45,100 nucleotides of DNA from an uncultured Johnsonella sp. (GTDB lineage: Bacteria; Bacillota; Clostridia; Lachnospirales; Lachnospiraceae), in NCBI GenBank assembly GCA_937927235.1, contig CALBCM010000033.1:1-45100 (forward strand), written 5' to 3'. This document shows, in pieces, positions 31,596-41,016 of the stretch. A program made the position numbers and the translations under genes. Every line of letters begins with the position of its first letter. Position 1 is the stretch's first letter. A model generated the notes under the pieces. That model was not told the origin of the DNA, searched no databases, and worked only from the letters and a program-made list of their open reading frames with translations.

Positions 31596-32274
31596 AGCTC
31601 CCCTCTAATATGCCTTTAAGCTTCAACAATAAATCTTCATTAAGGTTACCTATCACTGTATTTAATGACAAGCTCTTGATTTTAATCTTGCCGTATCCTC
31701 GTGAGCCGTGACCTCCCAGATAATCATACTGAATAAGCTTAAAGCCCTCTGCAAGTGTTTCAAAATCCTTTTCTATTTCATTTTCATTAACCACATTATA
31801 TATAAGCCTGAGTCCAAATTCACTTCCGCGCACTACTCTTTCTATCTGTCTGGGGTTTGACATACCAGTAAGTCTGTTTATCGTATTTTCAAACTTAATC
31901 TCTGTTACACTAATATCCATATTCCTTAAATCACTTTCATTTTCTATAAACATATCAGAGAAGATAAGTCTGGCTTTATATAAATTCTCGCTTGAAGCCC
32001 CCGCACCGAATAAGCGCAATATTCTATTACAATCCTGTTCAGGTGTTGTAATAATCTTGTCTTTTGAATCATTTTCTTCAGGATTATATTTTTGAGCAAG
32101 CAGGGAGCGAAGCTTTCCCTTAAAGCTGCTGCCCGGTATCATAGGTAATTTTTTAAAGCTGTCCGTAACAACAGGAACATCAACTGCTCCTATAGCCGAA
32201 AACTGTGAAGACCCTCCTATATGCATCCCTGTGCATACCTCTATAATCCCGCTTATTTCAATTCTTGTATACAT
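31585..32274 (-). CDS. csm3: Type III-A CRISPR backbone and target-RNA nuclease Csm3
   Basis: Csm3 forms the helical backbone (Cas7-like) and cuts target RNA every six bases. The product has 229 residues. The catalytic aspartate, D32 in SAIGAVDVPVV, is in place, so target RNA cleavage is expected. PGSSFKGKLRSLLA and the C-terminal GGHGSRGYGKIKI are the RAMP motifs. GGAGGAG precedes its ATG; it is 11 bases after csm2. Confidence 0.96.
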   Translation of the reverse strand: MYTRIEISGIIEVCTGMHIGGSSQFSAIGAVDVPVVTDSFKKLPMIPGSSFKGKLRSLLAQKYNPEENDSKDKIITTPEQDCNRILRLFGAGASSENLYKARLIFSDMFIENESDLRNMDISVTEIKFENTINRLTGMSNPRQIERVVRGSEFGLRLIYNVVNENEIEKDFETLAEGFKLIQYDYLGGHGSRGYGKIKIKSLSLNTVIGNLNEDLLLKLKGILEGSYVL

Positions 32275-32285
32275 CTTTTCTCCTC

Positions 32286-32744
32286 CTATTCCTTATCCGG
32301 TGCATAATATTTTCTATATGCCACTAAGGCTTCCATATAGTGGCAGAAATTTATAAGTTTTTTTCTATCGCTCCCTATATCATCAATTATTTCAAAAATA
32401 TCTGCTTCCTTAACAAAGTATCCTACTTGATTTTCCCTTCCAGCTTCATAGGCAAAGTACATTTTTATATACTGTATTCTCGAGAGCATCTCATCACTCA
32501 GCTTTTCTTTCTTATTTATCCCCTCTCTTGAAACATCGTTATATAATTCGGAAATCATGGCTAAAAGCTTTCTAATTTTTGAAGTAGACAAGTCTATTTT
32601 TCTTCTTTCCTTACCATTTTTTGTATAGTATGTTCTAGTCATATTTTGCATAACCTTATCTGCCTTGTCTACATAATTTAATTCAGTCAGCTTTTCTTTT
32701 TTTGATTCATTTGGTATAGTATTATTCCTTCTAAAATCTTTCAT
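32286..32744 (-). CDS. csm2: Type III-A CRISPR small subunit Csm2
   Basis: Csm2 is the all-helical small subunit that forms the inner filament of the Csm complex. The 152-residue product has the recognisable core DLSTSKIRKLLAMISELYN and a charged, helical C-terminus (IKMYFAYEAGRENQVGYFVKEA). It is two bases after cas10 and preceded by GGAGAG. Confidence 0.92.
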   Translation of the reverse strand: MKDFRRNNTIPNESKKEKLTELNYVDKADKVMQNMTRTYYTKNGKERRKIDLSTSKIRKLLAMISELYNDVSREGINKKEKLSDEMLSRIQYIKMYFAYEAGRENQVGYFVKEADIFEIIDDIGSDRKKLINFCHYMEALVAYRKYYAPDKE

Positions 32745-32746
32745 CC

Positions 32747-35209
32747 CTACTCTCCTTTTTGTCTTATCAGATATGCATATATATAAATAGCAGTTATAAA
32801 CTGCTGTCTGTCATTTTCATTAAACCTCCATTTATATATTTTTTCTGCAAATTCCCTATACTCGCCTTTATAATCCTCATTGTTATTTGCATTAAACTCA
32901 GCTTCAATACGTCCAAGCAGATAAGCCAGTCTTGCTATATTTATCTTTTTATCATTATCCCTGAAAAGCTCAAGCAGCCTGTATAAAAATCCTGCTCCCT
33001 TTTCTTTATATTTAGAAAAAAAGTCTTTTAACGTATTAAATTTTTCTTTTATTACCCCTGACTTAAATTCCTCCCATTTATAGGTATGCTGTTCATTAAT
33101 TATTCTCTCTTGATTATTGGCTGTACTTTTTTTAAATACTGGTGGACTAAACAAGGTAATAGAATTTTTTCCCTCCTTCTTTTTAGATAAGCTCTCAAGT
33201 CTGCCTGCATCCTCAGCTATATAGGAAATCGGATATTTACTCTCATAGACACCATACCCTGCGGAAAGGGTCAGCGAATTAAGAGAAAATTTTTTAAAAG
33301 ACTCATATAAATCTATTGAAAATTCCAATATGTCTTTCCAGGCACCTACAATAAATAAATCATCTCCCCCTGAATAGATTATTGCAGCATTTCTTTTGCG
33401 GGGTTTAGCATCTCCATCAAGGCTGAATACAGGATTTTTCAGTATATTATTTATATAAAACTTAAAAAATATTGATAAATTTCTTGAAAGGGCGGTATTT
33501 CTTGAAATTGAATTATAGGCTTTATCAAAGCCCGAGCTTACAGCACTTCCAAGATTATCAACATCAGCTCTTAAAACTCCGAGCCTGTCTATGCCCTCAC
33601 CGGCTTTTACAAGCTCCTCAAGAGTATTGTGGCTTTTATAATCGCCTATCCAAAGCTTAGTATTTAATGAATAGCCGATATAAAAATCATTCTTTATATA
33701 AGATTTTATATAGCCCTTATCAGGTCTTATAACCGCTTGAATTGATTCATTTTTCGGTATCTCTTCTATAACAAGGTATTCACCGTAGGGCAAAGGTACA
33801 GTATTTTTTAAAGCCCTACTATTTTTATCAGCTGCCTCACCGGATATAACCTTAAGAAACTGTTTTTCCATGACATCTCTTGAAATATTAATAAATGAAT
33901 AGCATATCCTGCATATATCCCGCCCTTTGCCGTCACGTATCAGTTTATCTGAGCGGCGGCAGATAGCACATTCTCTTTCTTTATCCGAATTATCCAAATT
34001 ATTTAAGCCGCGTATAGCTTCGGCGCTGTATCTGTTCATTTTCCTCATTGACAGCTTACTTGATATTCTAGAATAAAGTCCTTTATAGCTTCCTGACTCT
34101 TTGTTTTCCTCTGAGGTATTTCCGGATTCTTTATTCTGCAAATCATAGGCATTGCATTCCGTGTATGCCATGGCTATATAGAGGGCGGTTTTAAAATTAT
34201 CTAAAAACCACTTATTAGTATCTTTTTCAAATTTATTTAAAATTTCTTTTGCCTGAGCAGTGTTTTGTATCAGCAGATAGGCATGTCCGCCGCCTGAATA
34301 TAATAAATTAGCTCTTGAAAGCTCAAGTCTTTCAAGCAAATTGTCTATTATACTCTCAAGCAGCGTATCAAGATAAAATGACCTTGACCTGAGATTTTTT
34401 AAAGCATCCTCACTTTGTATATCATAAATAAAGCTTTGTATACCGGATATATCCATGCTGAATAAGAGCATTATATTTTTCTTATAAAAAATCTGTGATT
34501 TAGTATCAAATAATTCCGCCTTGTAATCAGTTATATTTTCCTCATTAAAATATAAATATATACAGGAAGCTATTGCCGCTGTTACTTTTACGTGGTCATA
34601 AAGCGATATGTCAGCCAGCTCCTTTTTAGAGGTAGAGGACGGTATAAAGGATAAATCAGCTTCAAGTGCCGATAAAAGTGAGTTTATATAATATTTATCA
34701 TAATTAATGCTTTTAAGTATTTCGCTAATATGAGTTTTAATTCTATAATAAATGTCCCTATCACTTCCTGCCTTATTTAGCTTATCCTTTTCTATCGGAA
34801 AATTTACACTGTTCTTTATTTCTTCAAAGCTTACTTTTTCATAAATCGCTTTTTTCTTATTTTGATTCAGTATGTTAAAGATGCTTTCTAAAGACATATT
34901 TATATCAAAGCCGAATTCATCGCTTTCATTATCGCGCCTGTCTGTCGCAGCCGCTATATTATCTGCCATATAGGTGATATATGCAGGAGAGCTTCTGTCT
35001 ATTTTTGCCTTTTCCAAGTATGCCTTATGATGATACCTTACCTGCTCAAGTATGTTCTTAAGCATACCCTTGTCTTCAATTTTGATACGCTCCTTGAGAA
35101 AGTCATACCCACTTTCGCTGTGGTTTCTCCTGTCGTTATCACGATACAGTACCTTGCCTATATCATGCAACAAAGCACCTATTATAATGCTTATATGTTT
35201 ATTATCCAT
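32747..35209 (-). CDS. cas10: Type III-A CRISPR signature protein Cas10 (Csm1)
   Basis: Cas10 is the large subunit that, when target RNA binds, cuts single-stranded DNA and makes cyclic oligoadenylates. The protein has 820 residues. The N-terminal HD motif LLHDIGK (H15, D16) is intact. A Cys4 zinc ribbon (CAICRRSDK ... CRICYS) lies near residue 420-440. The second palm domain has SGGDDLF with G614-G615-D616-D617, the cyclase active site, also intact. Nuclease and cyclase activities are both expected. The ATG has AGGAGGTCGAA upstream. It is 29 bases after cas6. Confidence 0.97.
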   Translation of the reverse strand: MDNKHISIIIGALLHDIGKVLYRDNDRRNHSESGYDFLKERIKIEDKGMLKNILEQVRYHHKAYLEKAKIDRSSPAYITYMADNIAAATDRRDNESDEFGFDINMSLESIFNILNQNKKKAIYEKVSFEEIKNSVNFPIEKDKLNKAGSDRDIYYRIKTHISEILKSINYDKYYINSLLSALEADLSFIPSSTSKKELADISLYDHVKVTAAIASCIYLYFNEENITDYKAELFDTKSQIFYKKNIMLLFSMDISGIQSFIYDIQSEDALKNLRSRSFYLDTLLESIIDNLLERLELSRANLLYSGGGHAYLLIQNTAQAKEILNKFEKDTNKWFLDNFKTALYIAMAYTECNAYDLQNKESGNTSEENKESGSYKGLYSRISSKLSMRKMNRYSAEAIRGLNNLDNSDKERECAICRRSDKLIRDGKGRDICRICYSFINISRDVMEKQFLKVISGEAADKNSRALKNTVPLPYGEYLVIEEIPKNESIQAVIRPDKGYIKSYIKNDFYIGYSLNTKLWIGDYKSHNTLEELVKAGEGIDRLGVLRADVDNLGSAVSSGFDKAYNSISRNTALSRNLSIFFKFYINNILKNPVFSLDGDAKPRKRNAAIIYSGGDDLFIVGAWKDILEFSIDLYESFKKFSLNSLTLSAGYGVYESKYPISYIAEDAGRLESLSKKKEGKNSITLFSPPVFKKSTANNQERIINEQHTYKWEEFKSGVIKEKFNTLKDFFSKYKEKGAGFLYRLLELFRDNDKKINIARLAYLLGRIEAEFNANNNEDYKGEYREFAEKIYKWRFNENDRQQFITAIYIYAYLIRQKGE

Positions 35210-35238
35210 TTCGACCTCCTGATAGCCTTATATAAAAA

Positions 35239-35988
35239 TTATATTATACTGACAGCTCCCATGCCCATTGAAGTTTTTATTCCCACGCCTGAATAGCTGC
35301 CGAATTTTGCAAGCATATAGGCAAGATTAACCATCTGTGAAGTTCCATTTATTTTTATTGCAATTTCTCCTATGAATGAGGGGATTGAAACTCCCTCAAG
35401 TGAAAATGCGGTGCTTCTCAGCTTATAGCCGGCTATATATGAATGCCTTTCATATTCTTGGAGGACTTCAGCATCATAGATGCTGCTGTAGCCGGCAGCG
35501 GCATCATATTTATTCATAAGGCTTTGAAATATAAGCCTTACACTGGGAAAGATACAGTAGCGGTTATCCTGTTTAAATGCGGCGGGAGTTAAAAATTTTA
35601 TTTTAAGTAGCCTGCTGTTTTCACTCTCATAAAGAGTTTTACGAAGTTCTTTATAATTGGATTCCTCCACGCTTACTTCTTCTATACAGAGCTTATCCTC
35701 AGGCTTTTTTAAAAAAATCTCTCTTTCACCTTCATTATTTATGATATAAAGAATTTTATCTATTATTTCTTTTTTAGCCTGTATATCAAGGGTATTTATA
35801 TTCCATATCAGGCTTTCACCGTCCTTAATAATGTATTGGCTGTAGGGATTAAGTCTTAAATTATGCAGAAATGAGGCATATCGAGTCGAGATATTTTCCA
35901 TAATATATCCCTGAGTTAATGAAGAAATATTATAACTGTATTTTTTATTTTCAGCAGATTTCAGTTTTATCTTAAGTTTTGCAAGCAT
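35239..35988 (-). CDS. cas6: CRISPR pre-crRNA endoribonuclease Cas6
   Basis: Cas6 cuts the array transcript within each repeat, leaving the 8-base tag. The product of 249 residues starts at the ATG at 35988, five bases after GGGAGG; an upstream frame extension has no ribosome site. It ends with the glycine-rich loop YSGVGIKTSMGMGAVSII typical of Cas6. It is the first gene of the operon, with a promoter about 80-110 bases upstream. Confidence 0.94.
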   Translation of the reverse strand: MLAKLKIKLKSAENKKYSYNISSLTQGYIMENISTRYASFLHNLRLNPYSQYIIKDGESLIWNINTLDIQAKKEIIDKILYIINNEGEREIFLKKPEDKLCIEEVSVEESNYKELRKTLYESENSRLLKIKFLTPAAFKQDNRYCIFPSVRLIFQSLMNKYDAAAGYSSIYDAEVLQEYERHSYIAGYKLRSTAFSLEGVSIPSFIGEIAIKINGTSQMVNLAYMLAKFGSYSGVGIKTSMGMGAVSII

Positions 35989-36069
35989 AGTATCCTCCCG
36001 AAAATCAATAGTAGTTTTATACTTGTATGCCAGTTGTTCTAAATAATGCATTTATTAATTTTTTCTTAT

Positions 36070-36098
36070 ATTTTAGTCTATTACAAATGTAAAATCAA
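36070..36098 (-). promoter_or_regulatory. Promoter of the cas operon with a palindromic operator-like site
   Basis: TTGATT (36093-36098) and TAAAAT (36070-36075) are 17 bases apart on the minus strand. Between them, at 36081-36092, lies TTACAAATGTAA (TTACA-N2-TGTAA), which matches the TACA-N2-TGTA boxes bound by CopY/BlaI/MecI-family repressors. A bound protein there would block RNA polymerase. The regulator is not in the window. Confidence 0.55.
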
Positions 36099-36165
36099 TT
36101 TGAATAAATAAATAAACACAAAAAAACTCTATTAGCTGATATGATACCTATAAGTACACAAAGCG

Positions 36166-36195
36166 AAAGCCCCGGAGATGACACTCCGGAGCTTT
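36166..36195 (-). terminator. Probable terminator after the ABC exporter genes
   Basis: AAAGC-CCCGGAG and CTCCGG-AGCTTT form a stem of about ten pairs. On the minus strand it is followed by TTTCGCTTTG, a modest T-rich tail. It separates the exporter operon from the cas promoter. Confidence 0.6.
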
Positions 36196-36253
36196 CTTAA
36201 CCAGGCGGCAAATATATTATTTCCTAAGCCCTATATCAACTTATCTTTGCTGT

Positions 36254-38005
36254 TTACTGCACCCTTTGCAGGCTCCACAGCTTATAAAAGAGTCCTTTCT
36301 TTTTGATAAGCTCCTCTGCCTTGCCTTCCTCAACCAGTTTGCCCTGATTAATTACAGCTATATGGTCTGCCTGCTCTACAGTCCTCAATCTATGAGCTAT
36401 TACCAGTACAGTTTTATTTTTTATAAGCCCTGAAAGCGCCTCCTGAAGCTTAGTTTCATTGTCTGCATCAACACTTGCGGTAGATTCGTCAAGAAAGATA
36501 ACCGGTGAGTTCTTAAGTACCGCTCTAGCTATTGAGATTCGCTGTCTTTCTCCTCCTGAAAGCAGTACGCCATTTTCACCTATACGGGTATTATAGCCCT
36601 CGGGCAGGTTTCTGATAAACTCGTCTGCCTGTGCGGTTTTTGCCGCCTCTATAACTTCCTCATCGCTGGCATCTTTTTTTCCTATCCTTATATTTTCCAT
36701 AACCGTATTGTCAAAAAGCACTACATTTTGAAATACCGCAGAATAATTTTTCAAAAGACATTCAGGCTCTATAGCCTTTATATCAACTCCTCCAAGCTTT
36801 ATACTGCCTGAATCCGTATCCCAAAATCTCAGCATGAGCCTAGCAAGTGTGCTTTTACCGCAGCCTGAGGGTCCTACCAATGCCGTAACTTCTCCCTGCT
36901 TTACCTTAAGGCTGAGATTATCTATGACCTTTCTGTCATCATAACCGAAGCTTACATTATTAAGCTCTATATCATAATTATTTACCTCTATTTCCTCTCC
37001 TGCCATAGGCTTAGTAGTCATTATCTCCTCCATGCGCCTTGCAGGTATCTCTACATAGATAAATTCCATTATAAAGGAAAGACAGGCCTCCATAGGGGAA
37101 TAAATAAGCCCGCAGGCTATAATCATGCATATATAGTAGACTAAATCTATCCTGCCCGAGCTGTATTCTGAAAATCCCACTATAATTGCCGACAACACTC
37201 CAAGTCTTAAAAACGCACTTAAGGGTCCTAAAATGATTGGATTATAAACCTCCGTTTTTATATGCTGTGCTTCTTCTCTGTCAAGCAAAGCGTTAAATTC
37301 CTTTTTAGTTTTTTCGACTCTTTGAAAGCCCTTTATCGCAAGCATATTTTCAATTATTTCCTGTATTGAGCTGCTGACATCAAGCTTTTTATAATAATGC
37401 TCTGCTTCAAGTTCTATCTTTTTCTTTTTGACAAGATTAATCAGAAATATAACTATAGGAAAGGGCCATATTACTGCGGCTGCCATGGCGGGACTTTTGA
37501 CTGCTATTAAAATTGTAATAATTACCACCGCTATAATATTGCCGTAAAATTGAGGCACCGAATGTGAATAGGCATGCTCCATACTTTCCATATCGCTCAT
37601 TATAGTGGCGGTAAAGTCGGCTAAATCCCGGTTTTCAAAAAAAGCAAGCGGTATTTTTCTCAAGTGATTTGAAAGTGCTATACGCTTATTTGCGGTTTCC
37701 GTATAGGTTGAAGTGTAAACGCTGTCATACTGTGCTTTATTTATTATAAACATAATAATCATGATTATAGGTACAGCTGTTACATAAAACATTATATTAT
37801 AATGCCCCTTCGTCTTATCAATATATATCTCTATGCTCTCCTTTAAAAACATGTATACACATACCATAGGCAGCATAAAGGAAAAGTCCATTGCCGCACT
37901 TAAAACTATGCCTTTAAACATATTTGAAGCGCCTTCTGCCGAGAGTCTGAATTTCTTTTGTAAATATTTATTTACGGCACTTTCTTTTGCATAAGTTTTA
38001 TCCAT
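36254..38005 (-). CDS. ABC exporter half-transporter (membrane and ATPase domains), second gene
   Basis: A 583-residue half-transporter with six membrane segments (about 30-320) and a C-terminal ATPase. Walker A is VGPSGCGKST, the signature is LSGGERQR and Walker B is VIFLDESTAS with the catalytic glutamate. The start is the ATG at 38005 after GGAGGG, overlapping the upstream gene by 8 bases. The two genes probably form a heterodimeric exporter. Their arrangement next to a divergent AraC regulator is like that of siderophore/metal-linked or drug-linked exporters; the substrate cannot be read from sequence. Confidence 0.9.
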   Translation of the reverse strand: MDKTYAKESAVNKYLQKKFRLSAEGASNMFKGIVLSAAMDFSFMLPMVCVYMFLKESIEIYIDKTKGHYNIMFYVTAVPIIMIIMFIINKAQYDSVYTSTYTETANKRIALSNHLRKIPLAFFENRDLADFTATIMSDMESMEHAYSHSVPQFYGNIIAVVIITILIAVKSPAMAAAVIWPFPIVIFLINLVKKKKIELEAEHYYKKLDVSSSIQEIIENMLAIKGFQRVEKTKKEFNALLDREEAQHIKTEVYNPIILGPLSAFLRLGVLSAIIVGFSEYSSGRIDLVYYICMIIACGLIYSPMEACLSFIMEFIYVEIPARRMEEIMTTKPMAGEEIEVNNYDIELNNVSFGYDDRKVIDNLSLKVKQGEVTALVGPSGCGKSTLARLMLRFWDTDSGSIKLGGVDIKAIEPECLLKNYSAVFQNVVLFDNTVMENIRIGKKDASDEEVIEAAKTAQADEFIRNLPEGYNTRIGENGVLLSGGERQRISIARAVLKNSPVIFLDESTASVDADNETKLQEALSGLIKNKTVLVIAHRLRTVEQADHIAVINQGKLVEEGKAEELIKKKGLFYKLWSLQRVQ

Positions 38006-39764
38006 TTGCCACCCTCCACTGTATACTTCTTGAATAATCTTCAAATAAATCTTTATAGTAGCTGCTTTTTTTCATAAGCTCCTCATGGGTTCCAAAGGCT
38101 TCTATAGTACCCTCCTTCATTGCTATAATACAGTCTGCATTTTTAATTGCATTCAATCTGTGAGCTATCATTATACAGGTCTTGCCCTCCTTAAGCTTAT
38201 CTATGCTTATTTGTATAGCTTTTTCATTTTCAGGGTCTGCAAAAGCGGTAGCCTCATCAAGCAGCAGTATGTCGGATTCTCTTAAAAATGCCCTTGCTAT
38301 AGCAAACCTCTGTGCTTCCCCTCCCGAAACATAATTGCCGTTTTCACCTATTACAGTGTCCAGTCCCTTATCAAAGCGCTTCAATATATCCTCACATTGG
38401 GCGAGCTTTAAAGCCCTTAATATCTCATTATCTGGCAAATCCTTACCCATAGCTATATTTTCTCTCAGCGTCGTTTTAAGCAGCCTGCTTTCCTGGAACA
38501 CTATAGCAAGCTTTGACAGCAGCTCATCCTCTTTCAGACTCCTTATATCTTTTCCGTCAATTCTTATACCGCCTCTGTTTATATCATAAAATCTGCCTAT
38601 CAGACTTAAAACTGTTGATTTTCCGGAGCCGCTTGCACCTACAAGTGCATAGGTTTTGCCTCTTTCAAACCTAAAGCTTAAATCTCTTACTGCAGATTCA
38701 GTTTTGGTATTATAGGTAAAGCTCACGTTTTCAAATACTATGCCGCTTTCCTTTAATTCTTTAAAGTCCTCCTGCTTCATCTGAGGCGTATCAAATATAT
38801 CATCAAGCTTGTCTACTATTACTCCAAAGACATTTTTAGCTTCTGAAACAGTAGTAAATCTCATAAGCACGGAATGCAGCAGCATTGAAATAATTATATA
38901 AAGTACGGAATTTATAATTAATGCCACCGGTGCTTTGCTGCTGCCTAAAAGCAGGATACATAAGGGACCCAAGAGCATAGTCGGAGCATATATCGCAACT
39001 ATATAGATAATCATTGGAGTTCTGCATATATTGACAAATTTTTTGGCACGGCTGTCATATTCCTTAATTGTAGCGTAAAATTTCTGGAAGCTTTCCACGC
39101 TCTGATTAAAAACCTTTACTATGGGCATTCCTCTTATAAACTCGACTCCGTTTATACTGAGCCTTTCCGAGCTTTCCATATATTCCTTCATAAACACTTT
39201 ATTTTTAGGTCCCATTATAGTCATCAAACTGCACATTCCTACCGCCACTCCAAGTATGCACAGCAGTGCAAAGCGTATATCTGCCGTAAATAAAAGTATA
39301 ATAAATAAAAACGGTACGGTGCTTGCAGCGACTATGTCGGGAAAGGTATGTGCTATAAAAGCATGAGTTTTTGAAGCATTATCATCTATAAGCCTTCTCA
39401 GTCTTCCGCTGTCTTCATTTTCAAAATAGCCTATCGGCAGCTTTAAAAAATGAGCTATCATATCCCGCCTTATATTCTTTTCAACACGAAAAGCCATTAC
39501 ATGTGAAGCAAGCAATGCGAGGAAGCCGCTTATAAGCCCTATTACCTGGGTTATAAATATATATAATGCATAGCTGCCTATGTCGGCTTTATGCTGATTT
39601 TCAAAAAGCAGGCTTACCGTTTTCCATATCAAATAATACGGTATTACCGCAGCTGCACCGCTTATAATGCCGCAGATAATAGTAATATAATAAAAAGTCA
39701 TTTTTTCAGGCGCAAATCTTTTTACTACTCCCTTTATACTCCTGTCTTTCTTTTTATTTTTCAT
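37998..39764 (-). CDS. ABC exporter half-transporter, first gene
   Basis: A 588-residue half-transporter: six membrane segments (about 25-300), then ATPase with Walker A VGASGSGKST, signature VSGGEAQR and Walker B ILLLDEATAFAD. Both halves keep the catalytic glutamate, so neither site looks degenerate. The membrane domain resembles YbtP/IrtA-like exporters to me, which is a weak hint of iron or siderophore traffic. The ribosome site is unclear: AAAGGGGG lies 17 bases before the ATG. It is divergent from the AraC gene. Confidence 0.88.
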   Translation of the reverse strand: MKNKKKDRSIKGVVKRFAPEKMTFYYITIICGIISGAAAVIPYYLIWKTVSLLFENQHKADIGSYALYIFITQVIGLISGFLALLASHVMAFRVEKNIRRDMIAHFLKLPIGYFENEDSGRLRRLIDDNASKTHAFIAHTFPDIVAASTVPFLFIILLFTADIRFALLCILGVAVGMCSLMTIMGPKNKVFMKEYMESSERLSINGVEFIRGMPIVKVFNQSVESFQKFYATIKEYDSRAKKFVNICRTPMIIYIVAIYAPTMLLGPLCILLLGSSKAPVALIINSVLYIIISMLLHSVLMRFTTVSEAKNVFGVIVDKLDDIFDTPQMKQEDFKELKESGIVFENVSFTYNTKTESAVRDLSFRFERGKTYALVGASGSGKSTVLSLIGRFYDINRGGIRIDGKDIRSLKEDELLSKLAIVFQESRLLKTTLRENIAMGKDLPDNEILRALKLAQCEDILKRFDKGLDTVIGENGNYVSGGEAQRFAIARAFLRESDILLLDEATAFADPENEKAIQISIDKLKEGKTCIMIAHRLNAIKNADCIIAMKEGTIEAFGTHEELMKKSSYYKDLFEDYSRSIQWRVANG

Positions 39765-39853
39765 AATTTAAGTTGAATTTACCCCCTTTTTAATTTATAA
39801 TCAGATTAAGGATATACTAATCCAAAATTTTTTTCAATGCCGGAGGCTGATTT

Positions 39854-39937
39854 ATGTCTATATATATTATCTGGCTAATCGTATTAATTTCGGAGGTTGG
39901 CATTTATGAGTTCTGTTTATGTGGATTTTATGCTTAA
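39854..39937 (+). CDS. Possible 27-residue upstream peptide overlapping the AraC start
   Basis: ATG at 39854 is preceded by GGAGG seven bases upstream and runs 27 hydrophobic codons (MSIYIIWLIVLISEVGIYEF...) to a TAA at 39935-39937, 30 bases inside the regulator gene in another frame. It could couple or limit translation of the regulator. It may also be chance. Confidence 0.3.
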   Translation: MSIYIIWLIVLISEVGIYEFCLCGFYA

Positions 39938-40862
39938 AATGGGATTTAAGCTGGATAGCAGCTGTAAAAAATTTTCTCCTTTAGGCACAACTCTCTCCAT
40001 ATCAAATGAATTTATGGAAGGCTATTACTGGATTTATGACAATAAGGATTTTGCTATAAACATACATGATTTCAAAGTAAAAAAGGATTATATAGTGCAA
40101 AACTCCGCTCAAAGAGAAGATACTCCTCTTGTCAGTATCTCCTACTTTAAGACGGCACATGGTGAGACCCTTTCTCCTTACAGGCCGGCTTCCGACAATA
40201 TGATATTTACTTTTTTTGAATATCAAAAGGTTTTCAGATTTTTTTTGCATGGAGGCTATCCTTTTTTTTCTGTAGGGATTGAATATAAGAAGGATTTTAT
40301 AGAAAATTATATACCGAAAAGCTTCGGCATAGATAAGGCTGATTTAATTAATGCACTGCAATTATTTGATACCTTTTCCCCTGACAATAGAGTCAAAAGT
40401 ATAGCCGATGGTATACTTGCCTATAATAATACCACACCCTTAAGTGAAATCTTCTATGAAGTTAAAGCTAAAGAATTGCTGAACATAGTTGTTGATACCT
40501 ATTTTGAACACAGCAGGGATAAGCTGAGCAGTGCCGATGATACGGCGCTTAAAAATATATGCTTTTATATAAATGACCACTATGCCTCCGATATACCGCA
40601 GAAGCTTTTATGTGAGATTGCGTTCATGAGCAAAACCAGCTTAAAGGAAAAATTCAGAAAAAAATACAATATGAGCATCACCGAATATATACAGAGAAGA
40701 CGTATAACCGTAGCCGAGCACATCCTTATCTCTGCCGACCTCAAAATTTCCGAGGTTGCAAAGGCTGTAGGCTACACTTCACACAGCAGATTTTCCTGTC
40801 TTTTTAAAAAATATACCGGTATGTTTCCCAACGATTTCAGAAAAGCCGGATTTTTGCAATAA
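39906..40862 (+). CDS. AraC-family transcriptional regulator
   Basis: A 318-residue regulator; the only intact gene on the plus strand. The N-terminal two thirds is a ligand/partner domain without a motif I can name. The C-terminal AraC domain (about 220-318) has two helix-turn-helix units: IPQKLLCEIAFMSKTSLKEKF and KISEVAKAVGYTSHSRFSCLF, ending GMFPNDFRKAGF. The start is the ATG at 39906, nine bases after GGAGG. It is divergent from the exporter pair, which it probably controls. A 27-codon frame with its own ribosome site overlaps its start. Confidence 0.9.
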   Translation: MSSVYVDFMLKMGFKLDSSCKKFSPLGTTLSISNEFMEGYYWIYDNKDFAINIHDFKVKKDYIVQNSAQREDTPLVSISYFKTAHGETLSPYRPASDNMIFTFFEYQKVFRFFLHGGYPFFSVGIEYKKDFIENYIPKSFGIDKADLINALQLFDTFSPDNRVKSIADGILAYNNTTPLSEIFYEVKAKELLNIVVDTYFEHSRDKLSSADDTALKNICFYINDHYASDIPQKLLCEIAFMSKTSLKEKFRKKYNMSITEYIQRRRITVAEHILISADLKISEVAKAVGYTSHSRFSCLFKKYTGMFPNDFRKAGFLQ

Positions 40863-40893
40863 GAAAGTATGATACAAGTATGGCACAAAAAGT

Positions 40894-40921
40894 AAAAAAG
40901 CCTTGATTTTCAAGACTTTTT
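40894..40921. terminator. Bidirectional terminator between araC-type gene and tRNA-Ser
   Basis: AAAGCCTTGA and TCAAGACTTT pair, with A-runs on one side and T-runs on the other, so it can end both the regulator gene on the plus strand and the tRNA on the minus strand. Confidence 0.75.
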
Positions 40922-40924
40922 AAG

Positions 40925-41010
40925 CGGAGATGGTGGGATTCGAACCCACGTGCCCCGTAGGACAACTCGATTTCGAGTCGAGCTCGTTATGACCGCTTCG
41001 ATACATCTCC
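40925..41010 (-). tRNA. tRNA-Ser (anticodon CGA)
   Basis: On the minus strand the acceptor arms GGAGATG and CATCTCC pair. The anticodon stem is CTCGA/TCGAG with loop CTCGAAA, giving CGA, which reads UCG. A long variable arm follows, as in serine tRNAs. The T arm is GTGGG-TTCGAAT-CCCAC. The discriminator is G and CCA is not encoded, so it is added after transcription. Confidence 0.95.
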
Positions 41011-41016
41011 AGTATT

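Noticed and set aside
36254..39764. The ABC exporter as a CRISPR accessory or cOA-activated membrane effector
   Set aside because: Both halves are ordinary exporters with complete ATPase motifs, a terminator separates them from the cas promoter, and a divergent AraC gene explains their regulation.
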